Assembly (NCBI GenBank): GCA_018889975.1
Contig: CP076546.1
Coordinates: 1,054,001 to 1,118,000 of the forward strand
DNA: 64,000 nucleotides
Direction: 5' to 3'
From: Bacillus sp. NP157
GTDB lineage: Bacteria; Pseudomonadota; Gammaproteobacteria; Xanthomonadales; Rhodanobacteraceae
The notes below the pieces were generated by a model. That model was not told the DNA's origin, did not search any database, and was given only the letters and a program-made list of their open reading frames with translations. Below are positions 34,271-44,103 of this stretch, piece after piece (position 1 is the first letter of the stretch; each line of letters starts with the position of its first letter). The position numbers and the translations under genes are program-made.

Positions 34271-37200
34271 CGAGGCTCGCTTTCGCGGCTGAACCGGCGA
34301 CGGATGGCCCGCCATGCGCGTGCTGGCATGGATGTCGTCGTGCTGGCGAAGGCGACCCGGCCGGGTACCAGCAATTCGACCTGCGTGCCCGCGCCATCAC
34401 GCGCCCAGACCGCGAGCTTGCCGTCGATCGACCGGGCCCGTTCCTGCATGCCGACCAGACCCCAGTGGCCGGCCTTGCCGCCCAGCTCCAGCGTCTCCGC
34501 ATCGATGCCTACGCCGTTGTCGTACACGCGCAGTCGCAGGTGATGCGGGTCGTAGGTGATCTCCACCTCGACCCGCGTGGCGCGTGCATGGTGGAAGGCA
34601 TTGAGCATCGCTTCGCGGCAGATGAAATGAACCTCCTCGCAGACAGGCGCTTCGAGTACGCGTTGCCGGCCGTTGCATACGAGGTTGAAGGTCGTCGTGC
34701 CTTCCGCGGCGAGGTCGCGGCCCAGCGTGGCGATGGCGATCATCAGGTCGGTGGCGGCATGGTCACGCGCACGCATCGCCTGGACCCGGTTGCGGCCTTC
34801 GACAAGCACATCCTCCGCGCGGTTCAGCGCCGCATCCAGTTGCGCGTGCGCCGGGCTATCCGGCGGCATGCGCATAGCCACGGCCTGGAAGCTCAGCATC
34901 AGGCCCTGCACACCCTGCAACAGGGTGTCGTGCAGGTCGCGGGCGATCCGTGTCCGTTCGGCATGCCGGATTTCAAGGCGGTCCCTGACCCGGGCGACAA
35001 TGCGCCGATGCTGCATGACCAGCAGCAATACGATCGATACGCCCAGCGCCATTGCCATGAACAGGCGGAAGTGGATGGTCTGGTAAAACGTGGGAGCGAT
35101 GGCGATGGGCAGGCTCGCCGCCTGCGTGCTCCACACCCCATCGCTGTTGGCGGCTTCCACTTCGAAGCGATATGTGCCTGGCTTCAGGTTGGCGTAGGTG
35201 GCTTCGCGGCTGGTCCCCGCATCCTGCCACTGCGCGTCGACGCCGCCGAGCCGGTAGCGGAAGCGCACGTTTTGCGGCGAGACGAAGCTCGCCGCCGTGA
35301 AACCGATGCTGATATTGCGGGTGAGCGCGGGTGCATCCAGTGACGAGGCGAGCCGTTCTTCCTTACCCTCGATACGTACGCTCTCGATGATCGCATCGGG
35401 CGCGATCGTGTTGGGGTGGAGCATGCCCGGGTCGACCCAGCTCACGCCGCGATTGCCTGCAAACCACAGGCGGCCGTCCTGGTCCTCGAATACCGACGAC
35501 GCAGGGGGATGCATCAGCGCCACGCCCGCCACGCCGTCGTCGCTGCCATACAGGGTGGTCACCGGCGCATAGGTCGGATCGGTGAAGGCGTGTTCGACAT
35601 CGGCGGCTGCGATCCGGACGATGCCGCGCGTCGTGTTCAGCCAGAGGTCGCCCGAGGCGACACGCTTCGCTCCCGTGACGGCGCCGAGCAGGCCGAGGCG
35701 CGACATGGGGATCGACAGCCAGCGCCCGGCCGACGATCGCGCGACGCCGTTGTCGCCGGAAACCCAAACCTCGTCGTCGGTGATCGAGATCGCCTGCACG
35801 CCGCCGACGTCGAGGCCATCCCGCTTCCCGAAAACCTGTCCCTGCGTGCCCGACCAGCGCACGAGCTCACCGTCCTGGTATCCCAGCCACGCGACGTCTT
35901 CGTCGTCGAATGCGATAGCGTCGGGTGGCGTGGCTTTGATCCGGCCCACGGCATCGACGCGTTGCCACGCGCCGTCCGCATAGCGGTAGAGACCGTCGCC
36001 CATGCATACCCACAGGTGGCCGGCCTGGTCGGTGGAGGAGCCCGTGGCGTACGGACTGAACACGCTGCCGGGCGTGGGCATCGATGCGACCGCGCCGCCG
36101 TGATGCCACTGGTCGAAGCGCCCCTCGGCGCGCGCATAGACCATCTCGCCGGCAGCGCCTACCGCGTAGGCATCCGTAGGGAAGCCGCAGGCCAGCTGGA
36201 TCGCCTTTCCCTGGCGCGCGTCATAGACACATCCGGCTTGCAGCAGGAGGATCTGTTTGCCGGGCCCCTGCGCGGCGTAGGTCATGCTCGATGCGGCGTC
36301 GAGCGCGGGGGAGACGGTGTGGAAGCGTTTGCTACGGAAGCTGTCGAGGCCGAAGTTCGTGCCGATCCAGACGTTGTCCTCGCGATCAATGAGGATCGGC
36401 ACGGCCGCCATCGACGTCAGCCCCTGTGTCGTGGCGAAGCTGTCCGTGACGTCGTCGGGTGCCAGCGGTTTGCCCGTGGCGAGGCGTGACGCGTCGGCCA
36501 CGCGAAACACGCCGTCGATACCGTTGCCGACCACGGGCGTGGCCCACAGGTTGCCCTGCTGGTCGAAGGCGATCCGCCGGCCCTGGCCAAAGGTGGTCGT
36601 GACGGCGGATTTCAGTGCGTCGGGCACATGGTCGGCGGAAAGGCCGGGCAGGGCGCGCGTACCGTGCACCATGTCGGACAGCCAGGCGGTGCCGTCGGGC
36701 GCGAAGGCCATGCCGGCGAACGGTCCGGACGGGACGCCGGTTGCCTCGAACCGGTGGCTGCGTGGCTTGAGCACGAACAGTTCGCGGTCGGTGGCGACCC
36801 ATACGGCGCCATGGCGATCGACGGCGACCCACGTCGCGTTCGCGTCCGCTGGGTAGTTCCAGTCGGCACCTACATCGGTGGCATTCCCGTCGGCCAGCCT
36901 GACCAGACGTCCGCCGGCAGCCGCCCACATCGCGCCGTCGGGTGCGCGTGCAAAGCGGTACACCGCGCTAGCCTGCAGCTTGCCCGGCGGTGCGTAGTTG
37001 ACGACGCGCCCCTTGGCGACATGGCTGATAGCCCCGTTTGACGCACCGACCCAAAGGTCGTCCTCGCCGACGATATCCAGCGCGGTCAGGTCGGTCGCAA
37101 GGAAGCGATCGCCAGGCATCGGTTCGTAGTGCTTGAAACGCAATCCGTCGAAGCGATACAAGCCGCTACCGGTCGCCAGCCAGATGAAGCCGAGCGGATC

Positions 37201-37362
37201 CTGCTGCATTGCCCAGATATCCGCGGGCGCGCCATCGCGGACCTGCCACACGCGGTGGCTCATCGTGCGGATGGAGTCGGACGACGTGGCCGGGGCCGCG
37301 CCTGCCGATGCCGCTAACCAGCAAAGCGCAGCGCCTGCCCAGGTGATCAGCTGTCGGAGCAT
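34267..37362 (-). CDS. Sensor histidine kinase with periplasmic two-component propeller domain
   Basis: 1031 residues. Signal peptide (LITWAGAALCWLAASAGAAPA), periplasmic propeller with repeats like GFIWLATGSGLYRFDG, a Y_Y_Y-like domain (FRYRLGGVDAQW), one membrane helix (FRLFMAMALGVSIVLLLVMQ), HisKA_3 with RIARDLHDTLLQG (His811) and HATPase motifs REAMLNAFHHAR, YDNGVGIDAE and GHWGLVGMQERAR. The same architecture occurs at 175 and 46813. It is expected to phosphorylate the NarL-type regulator encoded convergently at 33641. The upstream gap of 168 bp is shared with the divergent hydrolase fusion gene. Confidence 0.94.
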   Translation of the reverse strand: MLRQLITWAGAALCWLAASAGAAPATSSDSIRTMSHRVWQVRDGAPADIWAMQQDPLGFIWLATGSGLYRFDGLRFKHYEPMPGDRFLATDLTALDIVGEDDLWVGASNGAISHVAKGRVVNYAPPGKLQASAVYRFARAPDGAMWAAAGGRLVRLADGNATDVGADWNYPADANATWVAVDRHGAVWVATDRELFVLKPRSHRFEATGVPSGPFAGMAFAPDGTAWLSDMVHGTRALPGLSADHVPDALKSAVTTTFGQGRRIAFDQQGNLWATPVVGNGIDGVFRVADASRLATGKPLAPDDVTDSFATTQGLTSMAAVPILIDREDNVWIGTNFGLDSFRSKRFHTVSPALDAASSMTYAAQGPGKQILLLQAGCVYDARQGKAIQLACGFPTDAYAVGAAGEMVYARAEGRFDQWHHGGAVASMPTPGSVFSPYATGSSTDQAGHLWVCMGDGLYRYADGAWQRVDAVGRIKATPPDAIAFDDEDVAWLGYQDGELVRWSGTQGQVFGKRDGLDVGGVQAISITDDEVWVSGDNGVARSSAGRWLSIPMSRLGLLGAVTGAKRVASGDLWLNTTRGIVRIAAADVEHAFTDPTYAPVTTLYGSDDGVAGVALMHPPASSVFEDQDGRLWFAGNRGVSWVDPGMLHPNTIAPDAIIESVRIEGKEERLASSLDAPALTRNISIGFTAASFVSPQNVRFRYRLGGVDAQWQDAGTSREATYANLKPGTYRFEVEAANSDGVWSTQAASLPIAIAPTFYQTIHFRLFMAMALGVSIVLLLVMQHRRIVARVRDRLEIRHAERTRIARDLHDTLLQGVQGLMLSFQAVAMRMPPDSPAHAQLDAALNRAEDVLVEGRNRVQAMRARDHAATDLMIAIATLGRDLAAEGTTTFNLVCNGRQRVLEAPVCEEVHFICREAMLNAFHHARATRVEVEITYDPHHLRLRVYDNGVGIDAETLELGGKAGHWGLVGMQERARSIDGKLAVWARDGAGTQVELLVPGRVAFASTTTSMPARAWRAIRRRFSRESEPR

Positions 37363-37530
37363 GGTCGCCTCAGGATGCTGCCCATGCAGCGGATGGTACT
37401 AAATGCAGCGCACGAGGCGCGTACCGGCGATCACCCCACCGGGGGATGTTGGCGATGCGAGGTGGCGTTCGATACTCCCTGCACGACGCTTCGGTGCATC
37501 GCCACCGTGCCCGCCAACGGGAGAGAGACC

Positions 37531-38958
37531 ATGTCCAGCGTAACGACGTACCGTACGGCCAGGGTCATCGACGAGGAATCCGGGCAAGGGCTGGACATCT
37601 TCTACCGCGAAGCCGGTCCCCTGGATGCGCCGGTGGTGCTGCTCCTGCATGGATTTCCCAGTTCAAGCCACCAGTACCGGGGCCTGATCCGCCGGCTCGC
37701 CGACAAGTACCGCGTGATCGCGCCGGACCTCCCCGGTTTCGGCTTTTCCGACGCACCGGATGCGCGCACGTTTGCCTATTCGTTCAAGCGGCTGGCGCGG
37801 ATCATGGAGGCGTTCACCGACGTGCTCACGCTGGGAAAGTACGCGCTGTACGTCTTCGACTACGGCGCGCCCACCGGATTCCGGCTGGCGGTCGCGCGGC
37901 CGGAACGCATCACCGCGATCGTTTCCCAAAATGGCAATGCGTACGAAGAAGGACTCAGCGACGGCTGGAATCCCATCCAGGCGTACTGGAAAGATCCCAG
38001 CGAGGAGAATCGCGCCAACCTGCGCGGCTTCCTGAAGCCGGAGACCACGAGGTTCCAGTATCAGCACGGCGAGGAAGACACCACACTGATCGCCCCGGAG
38101 AGTTACACGCTGGACCAGCACTTCCTCGACCGGCCGGGCAGCGACGACATCCAGCTCGATCTGTTCGGCGACTACAAATCCAACGTGGCGGCTTATCCCG
38201 TGTTCCACAGTTACTTCCGCGAACACGCGCCGCCCCTGCTGGCGGTGTGGGGCAGGAACGATCCCTTCTTCCTTCCCGCCGGCGCCGAAGCGTTTCGTCG
38301 TGATCTTCCCCACGCGGACGTGCGCTTCGTCGACGGCGGTCATTTTCCGCTCGAGTCGCACCTGGATGAGGTCGCTGGCATCATCCTGCCGTTCCTCGCC
38401 AGGCACCTGGATACCGCACAGGGCAGGGCACTGTTCGGCGAGACCGGCCCGCAGAGCGCTGCGCCCGAGGCCCGCCCCTATCTCGACGGACTGGCTGGCG
38501 TGTTCGGCTTCGTACCCGCTTTGGGCTACGCCATCGCCGTCGAACCGTCCGTGCTGGGCGCGTACGCGGGGATGTTGCAGGCCCTGGGTGCTACGTCGCT
38601 CGATCCCATTGCACAGCAAGTGGCTATGGTTGCGGCCAGCCACGCCAACGCAGCCGGTTATGGCGTCGCCGTGCATTCGACGCTGGCGAAGAAGCTGGGT
38701 GCCAACGAATCGACGGTAAAGGCCCTGCGCGAGGGTTCGCCGCTAGACGACGTGAAATGGGAAGCGGTGCGCCAGTTCGCGACCGCCATCGCGACCAAGC
38801 GAACGCAGGTGTCCGACAGTGATGTGCGTGCGCTTACCTCGGCCGGTTACGACAAGCGTGCGGCGGTAGCGATTGCGCTGGCTGCCGCATCGAAGACCCT
38901 GGTCAACACCGTGGCGCATCTATCGCGACCCGCCGTGGATCCCGGCTTCCAGGCCTGA
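37531..38958 (+). CDS. Alpha/beta-hydrolase fused to a CxxC-less AhpD-like domain
   Basis: 475 residues from ATG 37531 (GGGAGAGAGACC upstream). Residues 1-300 are an epoxide-hydrolase/haloalkane-dehalogenase-like fold: LLHGFPSSSHQYR oxyanion region, nucleophile-elbow position FDYGAPTGF with Asp, and the catalytic His in VDGGHFPLE. Residues about 310-475 are a carboxymuconolactone decarboxylase/AhpD-like helical domain (VAASHANAAGYGVAVHSTLAKKLG). The two cysteines of the usual N-x-C-x-Y-C-V-x-x-H motif are replaced by Ala375 and Gly378, while His382 remains. The second domain has thus probably lost peroxidase activity and may be structural. Divergent from the propeller kinase. Confidence 0.85.
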   Translation: MSSVTTYRTARVIDEESGQGLDIFYREAGPLDAPVVLLLHGFPSSSHQYRGLIRRLADKYRVIAPDLPGFGFSDAPDARTFAYSFKRLARIMEAFTDVLTLGKYALYVFDYGAPTGFRLAVARPERITAIVSQNGNAYEEGLSDGWNPIQAYWKDPSEENRANLRGFLKPETTRFQYQHGEEDTTLIAPESYTLDQHFLDRPGSDDIQLDLFGDYKSNVAAYPVFHSYFREHAPPLLAVWGRNDPFFLPAGAEAFRRDLPHADVRFVDGGHFPLESHLDEVAGIILPFLARHLDTAQGRALFGETGPQSAAPEARPYLDGLAGVFGFVPALGYAIAVEPSVLGAYAGMLQALGATSLDPIAQQVAMVAASHANAAGYGVAVHSTLAKKLGANESTVKALREGSPLDDVKWEAVRQFATAIATKRTQVSDSDVRALTSAGYDKRAAVAIALAAASKTLVNTVAHLSRPAVDPGFQA

Positions 38959-38968
38959 GAGATTCCGG

Positions 38969-40069
38969 TCAGGACACCCAGCGCCCCGCGGCGACCGGCT
39001 GCCCATCGCGGCCGCCGTCGAGTGGGAACGCCACCATCCGCATCGGCGCCACCCGGTAGTCCCTGCCCTGGGCCAGCGCGAGCCGGCCGAGGTCTTCGCT
39101 GGCCACGTCCAGTTCGAGCGCAAGGTCGATGTCGGCCACGTGCATGTCCAGGTGGGCGAGGCTGCCGGCGAGGTAGATGTGCCGCAGGCGTGCCTGCCAG
39201 GCCGGCTGGCCCTCGGGCACGGCGAGGGACAGGTGCTCCGGCCGGACGTAGCCGACGGCCGCATCGGCACCTCCGTCGCCCGGGTGTGCGGCGGTCGACC
39301 ATGCGCCGGCTGTCCAATCCCCGCCACGGCGTTGCAGCGGAATCCGGTTGGTGCGCCCGATGAACTCGCAGACGAATGGCGTCGCCGGATCGTGGTAGAT
39401 CGCCTGCGGCTCGCCGACCTGTTCGATCCGGCCCTTGTTCATCACGACGAGGCGATCGGCCAGTTCCAGTGCCTCTTCCTGGTCGTGGGTGACGAACACC
39501 GTGGTCAGGTTGAGCTCCTCGTGCAGTTCCCGCAGCCAGCGCCGCAGCGCGGTGCGGACCTGGGCGTCGAGGGCACCGAACGGCTCGTCGAGCAGCAGCA
39601 GGTCCGGTTCGACGGCGAGGGCGCGGGCGAGGGCGACCCGCTGGCGCTGGCCGCCGGAGAGCTGGCTGGGGTAGCGGTCGCCGAGCTCGGCCAGCTGCAC
39701 GCGCTTCAGCAGCTGGTCCACCCGGGCGCGAATCTGCTCGCGTGAAGGCCGCGTGCGGCGCGGGCGCACGCGCAGGCCGAAGGCCACGTTCTCGCGCACC
39801 GTGAGGTGGCGGAATAGTGCGTAGTGCTGGAAGACGAGGCCGACGTTGCGCTCGCGCGCACTGGCCGCGAGGAAATCCTGGCCATCGCGGGTCACGCTGC
39901 CTGCATCGGGGTAGTCGAGGCCGGCGAGGATGCGCAGCAGGGTGGTCTTGCCCGAACCGGACGGCCCGACCAGGGCGAGGAATTCGCCGGGTGCGATATC
40001 GAGGCTGACGTCGTCCAGCGCGGCGAGGTCGGTGAACTGGCGGGTAAGGCCATGGAGGGCGAGGGTCAT
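38969..40069 (-). CDS. cysA: Sulfate ABC transporter ATP-binding protein CysA
   Basis: 366 residues from the ATG complementary to 40067-40069 ([20 protein letters not shown]). Walker [10 protein letters not shown], signature [15 protein letters not shown], Walker [15 protein letters not shown] and H-loop FVTHDQEEA are complete. A C-terminal TOBE-like domain ([10 protein letters not shown]) follows. It energises import of sulfate or thiosulfate. It is the last gene of the sbp-cysT-cysW-cysA operon, 8 bp after cysW. Confidence 0.95.
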   Translation of the reverse strand: MTLALHGLTRQFTDLAALDDVSLDIAPGEFLALVGPSGSGKTTLLRILAGLDYPDAGSVTRDGQDFLAASARERNVGLVFQHYALFRHLTVRENVAFGLRVRPRRTRPSREQIRARVDQLLKRVQLAELGDRYPSQLSGGQRQRVALARALAVEPDLLLLDEPFGALDAQVRTALRRWLRELHEELNLTTVFVTHDQEEALELADRLVVMNKGRIEQVGEPQAIYHDPATPFVCEFIGRTNRIPLQRRGGDWTAGAWSTAAHPGDGGADAAVGYVRPEHLSLAVPEGQPAWQARLRHIYLAGSLAHLDMHVADIDLALELDVASEDLGRLALAQGRDYRVAPMRMVAFPLDGGRDGQPVAAGRWVS

Positions 40070-40077
40070 CTGTAGTC

Positions 40078-40941
40078 TCAGCGGCGCCGCGGCGCCGTCA
40101 CGTCGAGGTCGTTGTGGTAACGCCATTCAAGCAAGGCTTTCACCGCCAGGGTCAGCAGGGCGAGCAGGGCGAGCAGAGACGCGATGGCGAAGGCGCCGAC
40201 GTAGTTGTATTCGTTGTAGCGCATCTCGACTTCCAGCGGCATCGTCGTGGTCAGGCCACGGATATGCCCGGAGACCACGGAAACCGCACCGAACTCGCCC
40301 ATGGCGCGCGCATTGCATAGCAGCACGCCATACAGCAGCGCCCAGCGGATGTTCGGCAGGGTGACCCGGAAGAACGTCTGCCACCCGCTGGCACCGAGCA
40401 CACGGGCGACTTCCTCCTCCTCGCTGCCCTGAGCCTGCATCAGCGGGATCAGTTCGCGTGCGACGAAGGGCAGGGTGATGAAGATGGTCGCGAGGACGAG
40501 GCCGGGCACGGCGAAGATGACCTTGATGCCATGGGCGGCCAGCCACGGACCAAACCAGCCCTGCGCGCCGAACATCAGCACGTAGAGCAGGCCGGAGACG
40601 ACGGGCGAGACGGAGAGGGGCAGGTCGATCAGCGCACCGAGCAAGGCCTTGCCGCGGAATTCGAAACGGGTCATTGCCCACGCGGCGGCGATGCCGAACA
40701 CCACGTTCAACGGCACGCTGATGGCCGCCACCAGCAAGGTGAGGCGGATCGCGGCCATCGCATCCGGTTCGTCCAGGCTGGCGACGAAGGCGTGCACGCC
40801 CTGGCGTAAGGCTTCGACGAACACCGAGGCCAGCGGCAGCACGAGGAAGACACACAGGAACAGGCTGGCGGCGAGGATGATCAGTGCGCGGCCGAGCCGG
40901 CGGGTGGCACCGACACGGCGGCGCGGATGGATGGGCGTCAT
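40078..40941 (-). CDS. cysW: Sulfate ABC transporter permease CysW
   Basis: 287 residues, six membrane helices. The EAA-type loop [23 protein letters not shown] marks the contact with Cys[20 protein letters not shown] is the CysW signature. The start overlaps the cysT stop by 4 bp (ATGA), suggesting coupled translation. Confidence 0.95.
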   Translation of the reverse strand: MTPIHPRRRVGATRRLGRALIILAASLFLCVFLVLPLASVFVEALRQGVHAFVASLDEPDAMAAIRLTLLVAAISVPLNVVFGIAAAWAMTRFEFRGKALLGALIDLPLSVSPVVSGLLYVLMFGAQGWFGPWLAAHGIKVIFAVPGLVLATIFITLPFVARELIPLMQAQGSEEEEVARVLGASGWQTFFRVTLPNIRWALLYGVLLCNARAMGEFGAVSVVSGHIRGLTTTMPLEVEMRYNEYNYVGAFAIASLLALLALLTLAVKALLEWRYHNDLDVTAPRRR

Positions 40942-41762
40942 GCCGGCTGCTCCGCCCACCAGCGCGTCCAGCGCTGCACGGCGGAGATCGCGACCAGCAG
41001 GGTCAGCGAGAACGCCAGCATCACCACGCCGAGCGCGGCCGCGGTGGCGTAGTCGAATTCCTCGAGCCGTTGCACGATCAGCAAGGGTGCGATTTCCGAG
41101 CGCAGCGGGATGTTCCCGGCGATGAAGATCACCGAACCGTATTCGCCGACCGCGCGTGCGAGGGCCAGCGCGAAGCCGGTGAGCAGGGTAGGCACGAGCG
41201 TCGGCAGGATCACCCGGAAGAACGTCTGCATTCCGGTAGCGCCGAGGCTTTCCGCCGCGTCTTCCACGTCCTGTTCCAGCGACTGCAGCACGGGTTGCAG
41301 CGTGCGGACGACGAAGGGGAAGCCGACGAACAGCATGGCGAGCAAGACACCGAGCGGTGTGTAGGCGACCTGGATGCCCAGTGGCACCAGCCAGCGGCCC
41401 AGCCAGCCGTTGGGTGCATACACGGCGGTTAGCGCGATGCCGGCGACGGCCGTGGGCAAGGCGAACGGGAGATCGATCAGCGCGTCGAAGAGGCGCCGGC
41501 CGGGGAAGCGGTAACGGACCAGCGCCCAGGTCACCAGCAGCCCGACCACGACGTTGATCGCGGCCGCGAGGAAGGCCCCGCCGAAGCTGAGCTTCAACGC
41601 GGCCAGGGTCCGTGGCGAAGAAAACAGGCGAAGGATGCCGGCAAAGCCCACGTCCGAGGCCTTCCACGCCAGTGCCGCCAGCGGCAGCAGCACGATGAGG
41701 CCAAGATAGACAACGGCGTAACCGAGGCTCAATCCGAAGCCGGGCAGGACCCGTCGCCGCAT
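40938..41762 (-). CDS. cysT: Sulfate ABC transporter permease CysT/CysU
   Basis: 274 residues, six membrane helices. [25 protein letters not shown] and the loop [23 protein letters not shown] are typical of Cys[21 protein letters not shown] follows. It pairs with CysW to form the channel. It starts 2 bp after the sulfate-binding protein stop and overlaps cysW by 4 bp. Confidence 0.95.
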   Translation of the reverse strand: MRRRVLPGFGLSLGYAVVYLGLIVLLPLAALAWKASDVGFAGILRLFSSPRTLAALKLSFGGAFLAAAINVVVGLLVTWALVRYRFPGRRLFDALIDLPFALPTAVAGIALTAVYAPNGWLGRWLVPLGIQVAYTPLGVLLAMLFVGFPFVVRTLQPVLQSLEQDVEDAAESLGATGMQTFFRVILPTLVPTLLTGFALALARAVGEYGSVIFIAGNIPLRSEIAPLLIVQRLEEFDYATAAALGVVMLAFSLTLLVAISAVQRWTRWWAEQPA

Positions 41763-41764
41763 GG

Positions 41765-42766
41765 TCAGTTGCCTGGTCCGATCTGGTCGAAAAGTGCGCC
41801 TTCGGCGAAGAATTTCGCCTGGGCCTTGCGCCAGTCTCCGAACACCTCCGCGAGGGTGAAGGTCTTCACCGTCGGGAACTGCGCGGCGTATTTCGCGGCC
41901 ACCTCGGGCGAGCGCGGGCGATAGAAGTTGCGCGCTTCGATCTCCTGCGCCTGCGGTGAATAAAGGAACTTCACGTAGGCGTCGGCGACCTCGCGGGTGC
42001 CGTGGTCGGCCGCGTTCCTGTCGACGACGGCGACGGGCGGCTCGGCCTGGATCGTGATCGACGGGATGACCACGTCGTACTGGTCGCCGCCGGGTTCGCG
42101 CTTCGCCAGCAGGGCCTCGTTTTCCCATGCGATCAGCACGTCGCCGATGCCGCGCTGGGTAAAGGTGTTGGTCGCGCCGCGCGCGCCGGTGTCGAGCACG
42201 GGCACGTGCTGGAACAGCGTCTTGACGAAGGCTTTGGCCTTGTCGTCGTTGCCACCGGGTAGTTTCAGCGCGTAGCCCCACGCGGCGAGGAAGTTCCAGC
42301 GGGCGCCGCCGGAGGTCTTCGGGTTCGGGGTGACGACCTGGACGCCGTCGCGGACCAGGTCGCCCCAGTCACGGATCGCCTTCGGGTTGCCCTTACGGAC
42401 CAGGAACACGATGGTCGAGGTATAGGGCGAGGCATTGTCGGGCAGGCGCGCCTGCCAGTCCTTCGCCAGCAGCCCGCGGTCGGCCACGGCATCGATATCA
42501 TAGGCGAGCGCGAGTGTGACCACGTCGGCGGGCAGGCCGTCGACGACCGCACGCGCCTGCTTGCCCGATCCACCGTGCGACATCTGGATGGTGACGTTGT
42601 CGCCGGCGTGCTTGGCCTTCCAGTCGGCGACGAAGGCGGTGTTGATGCCCTTGTACAGTTCGCGCGTGGGGTCGTACGACACGTTGAGCAGCGTGACGTC
42701 CTTTGCCATGGCAGGCAGGACCATGGCGGTGGCCGCGAAGGCCAGAAGGGTGGGACGAAGTTTCAT
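41765..42766 (-). CDS. sbp: Periplasmic sulfate-binding protein
   Basis: 333 residues. Signal peptide [21 protein letters not shown], then the family signature [20 protein letters not shown] and [44 protein letters not shown]-like sequence ([20 protein letters not shown]) completes the sulfate site. First gene of the sulfate import operon. Control by CysB is expected from other gammaproteobacteria, but no CysB site was defined in the 184-bp upstream gap. It could be cysP (thiosulfate preference) instead of sbp. Confidence 0.93.
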   Translation of the reverse strand: MKLRPTLLAFAATAMVLPAMAKDVTLLNVSYDPTRELYKGINTAFVADWKAKHAGDNVTIQMSHGGSGKQARAVVDGLPADVVTLALAYDIDAVADRGLLAKDWQARLPDNASPYTSTIVFLVRKGNPKAIRDWGDLVRDGVQVVTPNPKTSGGARWNFLAAWGYALKLPGGNDDKAKAFVKTLFQHVPVLDTGARGATNTFTQRGIGDVLIAWENEALLAKREPGGDQYDVVIPSITIQAEPPVAVVDRNAADHGTREVADAYVKFLYSPQAQEIEARNFYRPRSPEVAAKYAAQFPTVKTFTLAEVFGDWRKAQAKFFAEGALFDQIGPGN

Positions 42767-42950
42767 CGTCGGGTCCTTGGATAGCCGGTTAGCGCGGGCG
42801 GTAATACGCCGATGAGGCGGGTCAATGCGTCGGCGCAGCGTGAAAACAGCCCCACGCTACCGTCACTGGCCCGGGAATAAAACCCGTCCCCGGATGATCT
42901 TGGATGTCACCCAGGCGCATTTCGTGCCGCTGACCCCGAGGTTGCCCGCC

Positions 42951-43523
42951 ATGTCCATGCCAGCCCAAGCGTTGAACGCCGTGTCGACGGCCGAGTCGAA
43001 CTCCTATAGCAAGGTGGCCATTTTCCTGCATTGGTCGATTGCGCTCCTGATCTTCCTCAACATCGGCCTCGGTTTCTTCATGGGAACCTTCCCCAAGAGC
43101 AATCCTTGGCACGACCAGGTCCTGTTCTACCACGCCTCGTTCGGCACCCTGATCTTCCTGCTGGCCGTGGCACGGCTGGCGTGGCGAGCGACCCATACGC
43201 CGCCGGCCCTGCCGTCGCACATTCCCTCGTGGCAAAAGACGGTGGCGCATGGCCTGCACTGGGTCTTGTACACGCTGATGCTGGTCGTCCCGATGACCGG
43301 CTACATGCACCGGATGGCGGGAGGGCATCCGGTCAGCTTTTTTGGCATCGGCTACCTGCCCGTATTGATCGGCAAGGACGAGCCGTTGCGGCTGCTAACC
43401 GATACGCTGCACGTCAGCCTGGTCTGGGTGCTCTGTATCCTGGTCGCCGGGCACCTGGCCGCGGCACTGAAACATGCCTTCATCGACCGCGACGGCGTGA
43501 TCCAGCGTATGTTGCGGGCATGA
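42951..43523 (+). CDS. Cytochrome b561 family protein
   Basis: 190 residues from ATG 42951, with CCGAGG upstream; an ATG at 42897 would add 18. Four membrane helices carry the di-heme histidines: KVAIFLHWSIALLIF, FYHASFGTLIFLL, AHGLHWVLYTLML and LHVSLVWVLCILVAGHLAAALKH. These proteins pass electrons from quinol to periplasmic acceptors or scavenge superoxide. An ECF sigma factor and its anti-sigma factor follow 31 bp later on the same strand, a layout often seen with oxidative-stress sigma factors. Confidence 0.92.
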   Translation: MSMPAQALNAVSTAESNSYSKVAIFLHWSIALLIFLNIGLGFFMGTFPKSNPWHDQVLFYHASFGTLIFLLAVARLAWRATHTPPALPSHIPSWQKTVAHGLHWVLYTLMLVVPMTGYMHRMAGGHPVSFFGIGYLPVLIGKDEPLRLLTDTLHVSLVWVLCILVAGHLAAALKHAFIDRDGVIQRMLRA

Positions 43524-43554
43524 CCGGCAGGGGCGATCCCGACGGAGGCCTGGC

Positions 43555-44103
43555 ATGAGCACCAACCGCGCGCTGGTCGACGACCTCGCGCTACGCCATC
43601 TCGACGCGGCCTATAACCTCGGGCGCTGGTTGCTCGGCAGCGAACAGGACGCGGCGGATGCCGTGCACGATGCCTACCTGCGTGCGGCCCGCGCGTGCGA
43701 TACGTATGCCGGTGGCAATGCGCGGGCATGGTGGCTCGCCATCGTGCGCAACTGCTGCCTCGCCCGGCTGGCTGTGCGCAGCAAGGAAAGGAAGAACGTT
43801 GCCATCGACGATAATCCCATCGCGGCCGAGCGCTGGTTGCCGCGGGCGGATGGCCAGGCCATCGAGGATGACCTCGATAGCGCACGGCAACGAAGCCTGC
43901 TGGCCCGGCACCTGCGTAACCTGCCGGATAGGTTCCGCGAGGTGCTGATCCTGCGTGAAATCGAAGAGCTGTCCTACCGGGAGATCGCCGACGTGCTGGA
44001 AACCCCCATCGGCACCGTGATGTCGCGCCTGGCGCGCGGGCGCGCACTGCTGCAGAAGGCCCTGTCCGAGGACGGCGCCACGGAGGTTCGTGATGGACTG
44101 TAA
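43555..44103 (+). CDS. ECF-type RNA polymerase sigma factor
   Basis: 182 residues. Region 2 (AAYNLGRWLLGSEQDAADAVHDAYLRA) and region 4 (LPDRFREVLILREIEELSYREIADVLETPIGTVMSRLARGR) are clear, with a short linker and no extra C-terminal domain. ACGGAGG precedes the start. The anti-sigma gene overlaps its end by 11 bp. Probable targets include its own operon with cytochrome b561; the promoter motif was not identified. Confidence 0.94.
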   Translation: MSTNRALVDDLALRHLDAAYNLGRWLLGSEQDAADAVHDAYLRAARACDTYAGGNARAWWLAIVRNCCLARLAVRSKERKNVAIDDNPIAAERWLPRADGQAIEDDLDSARQRSLLARHLRNLPDRFREVLILREIEELSYREIADVLETPIGTVMSRLARGRALLQKALSEDGATEVRDGL

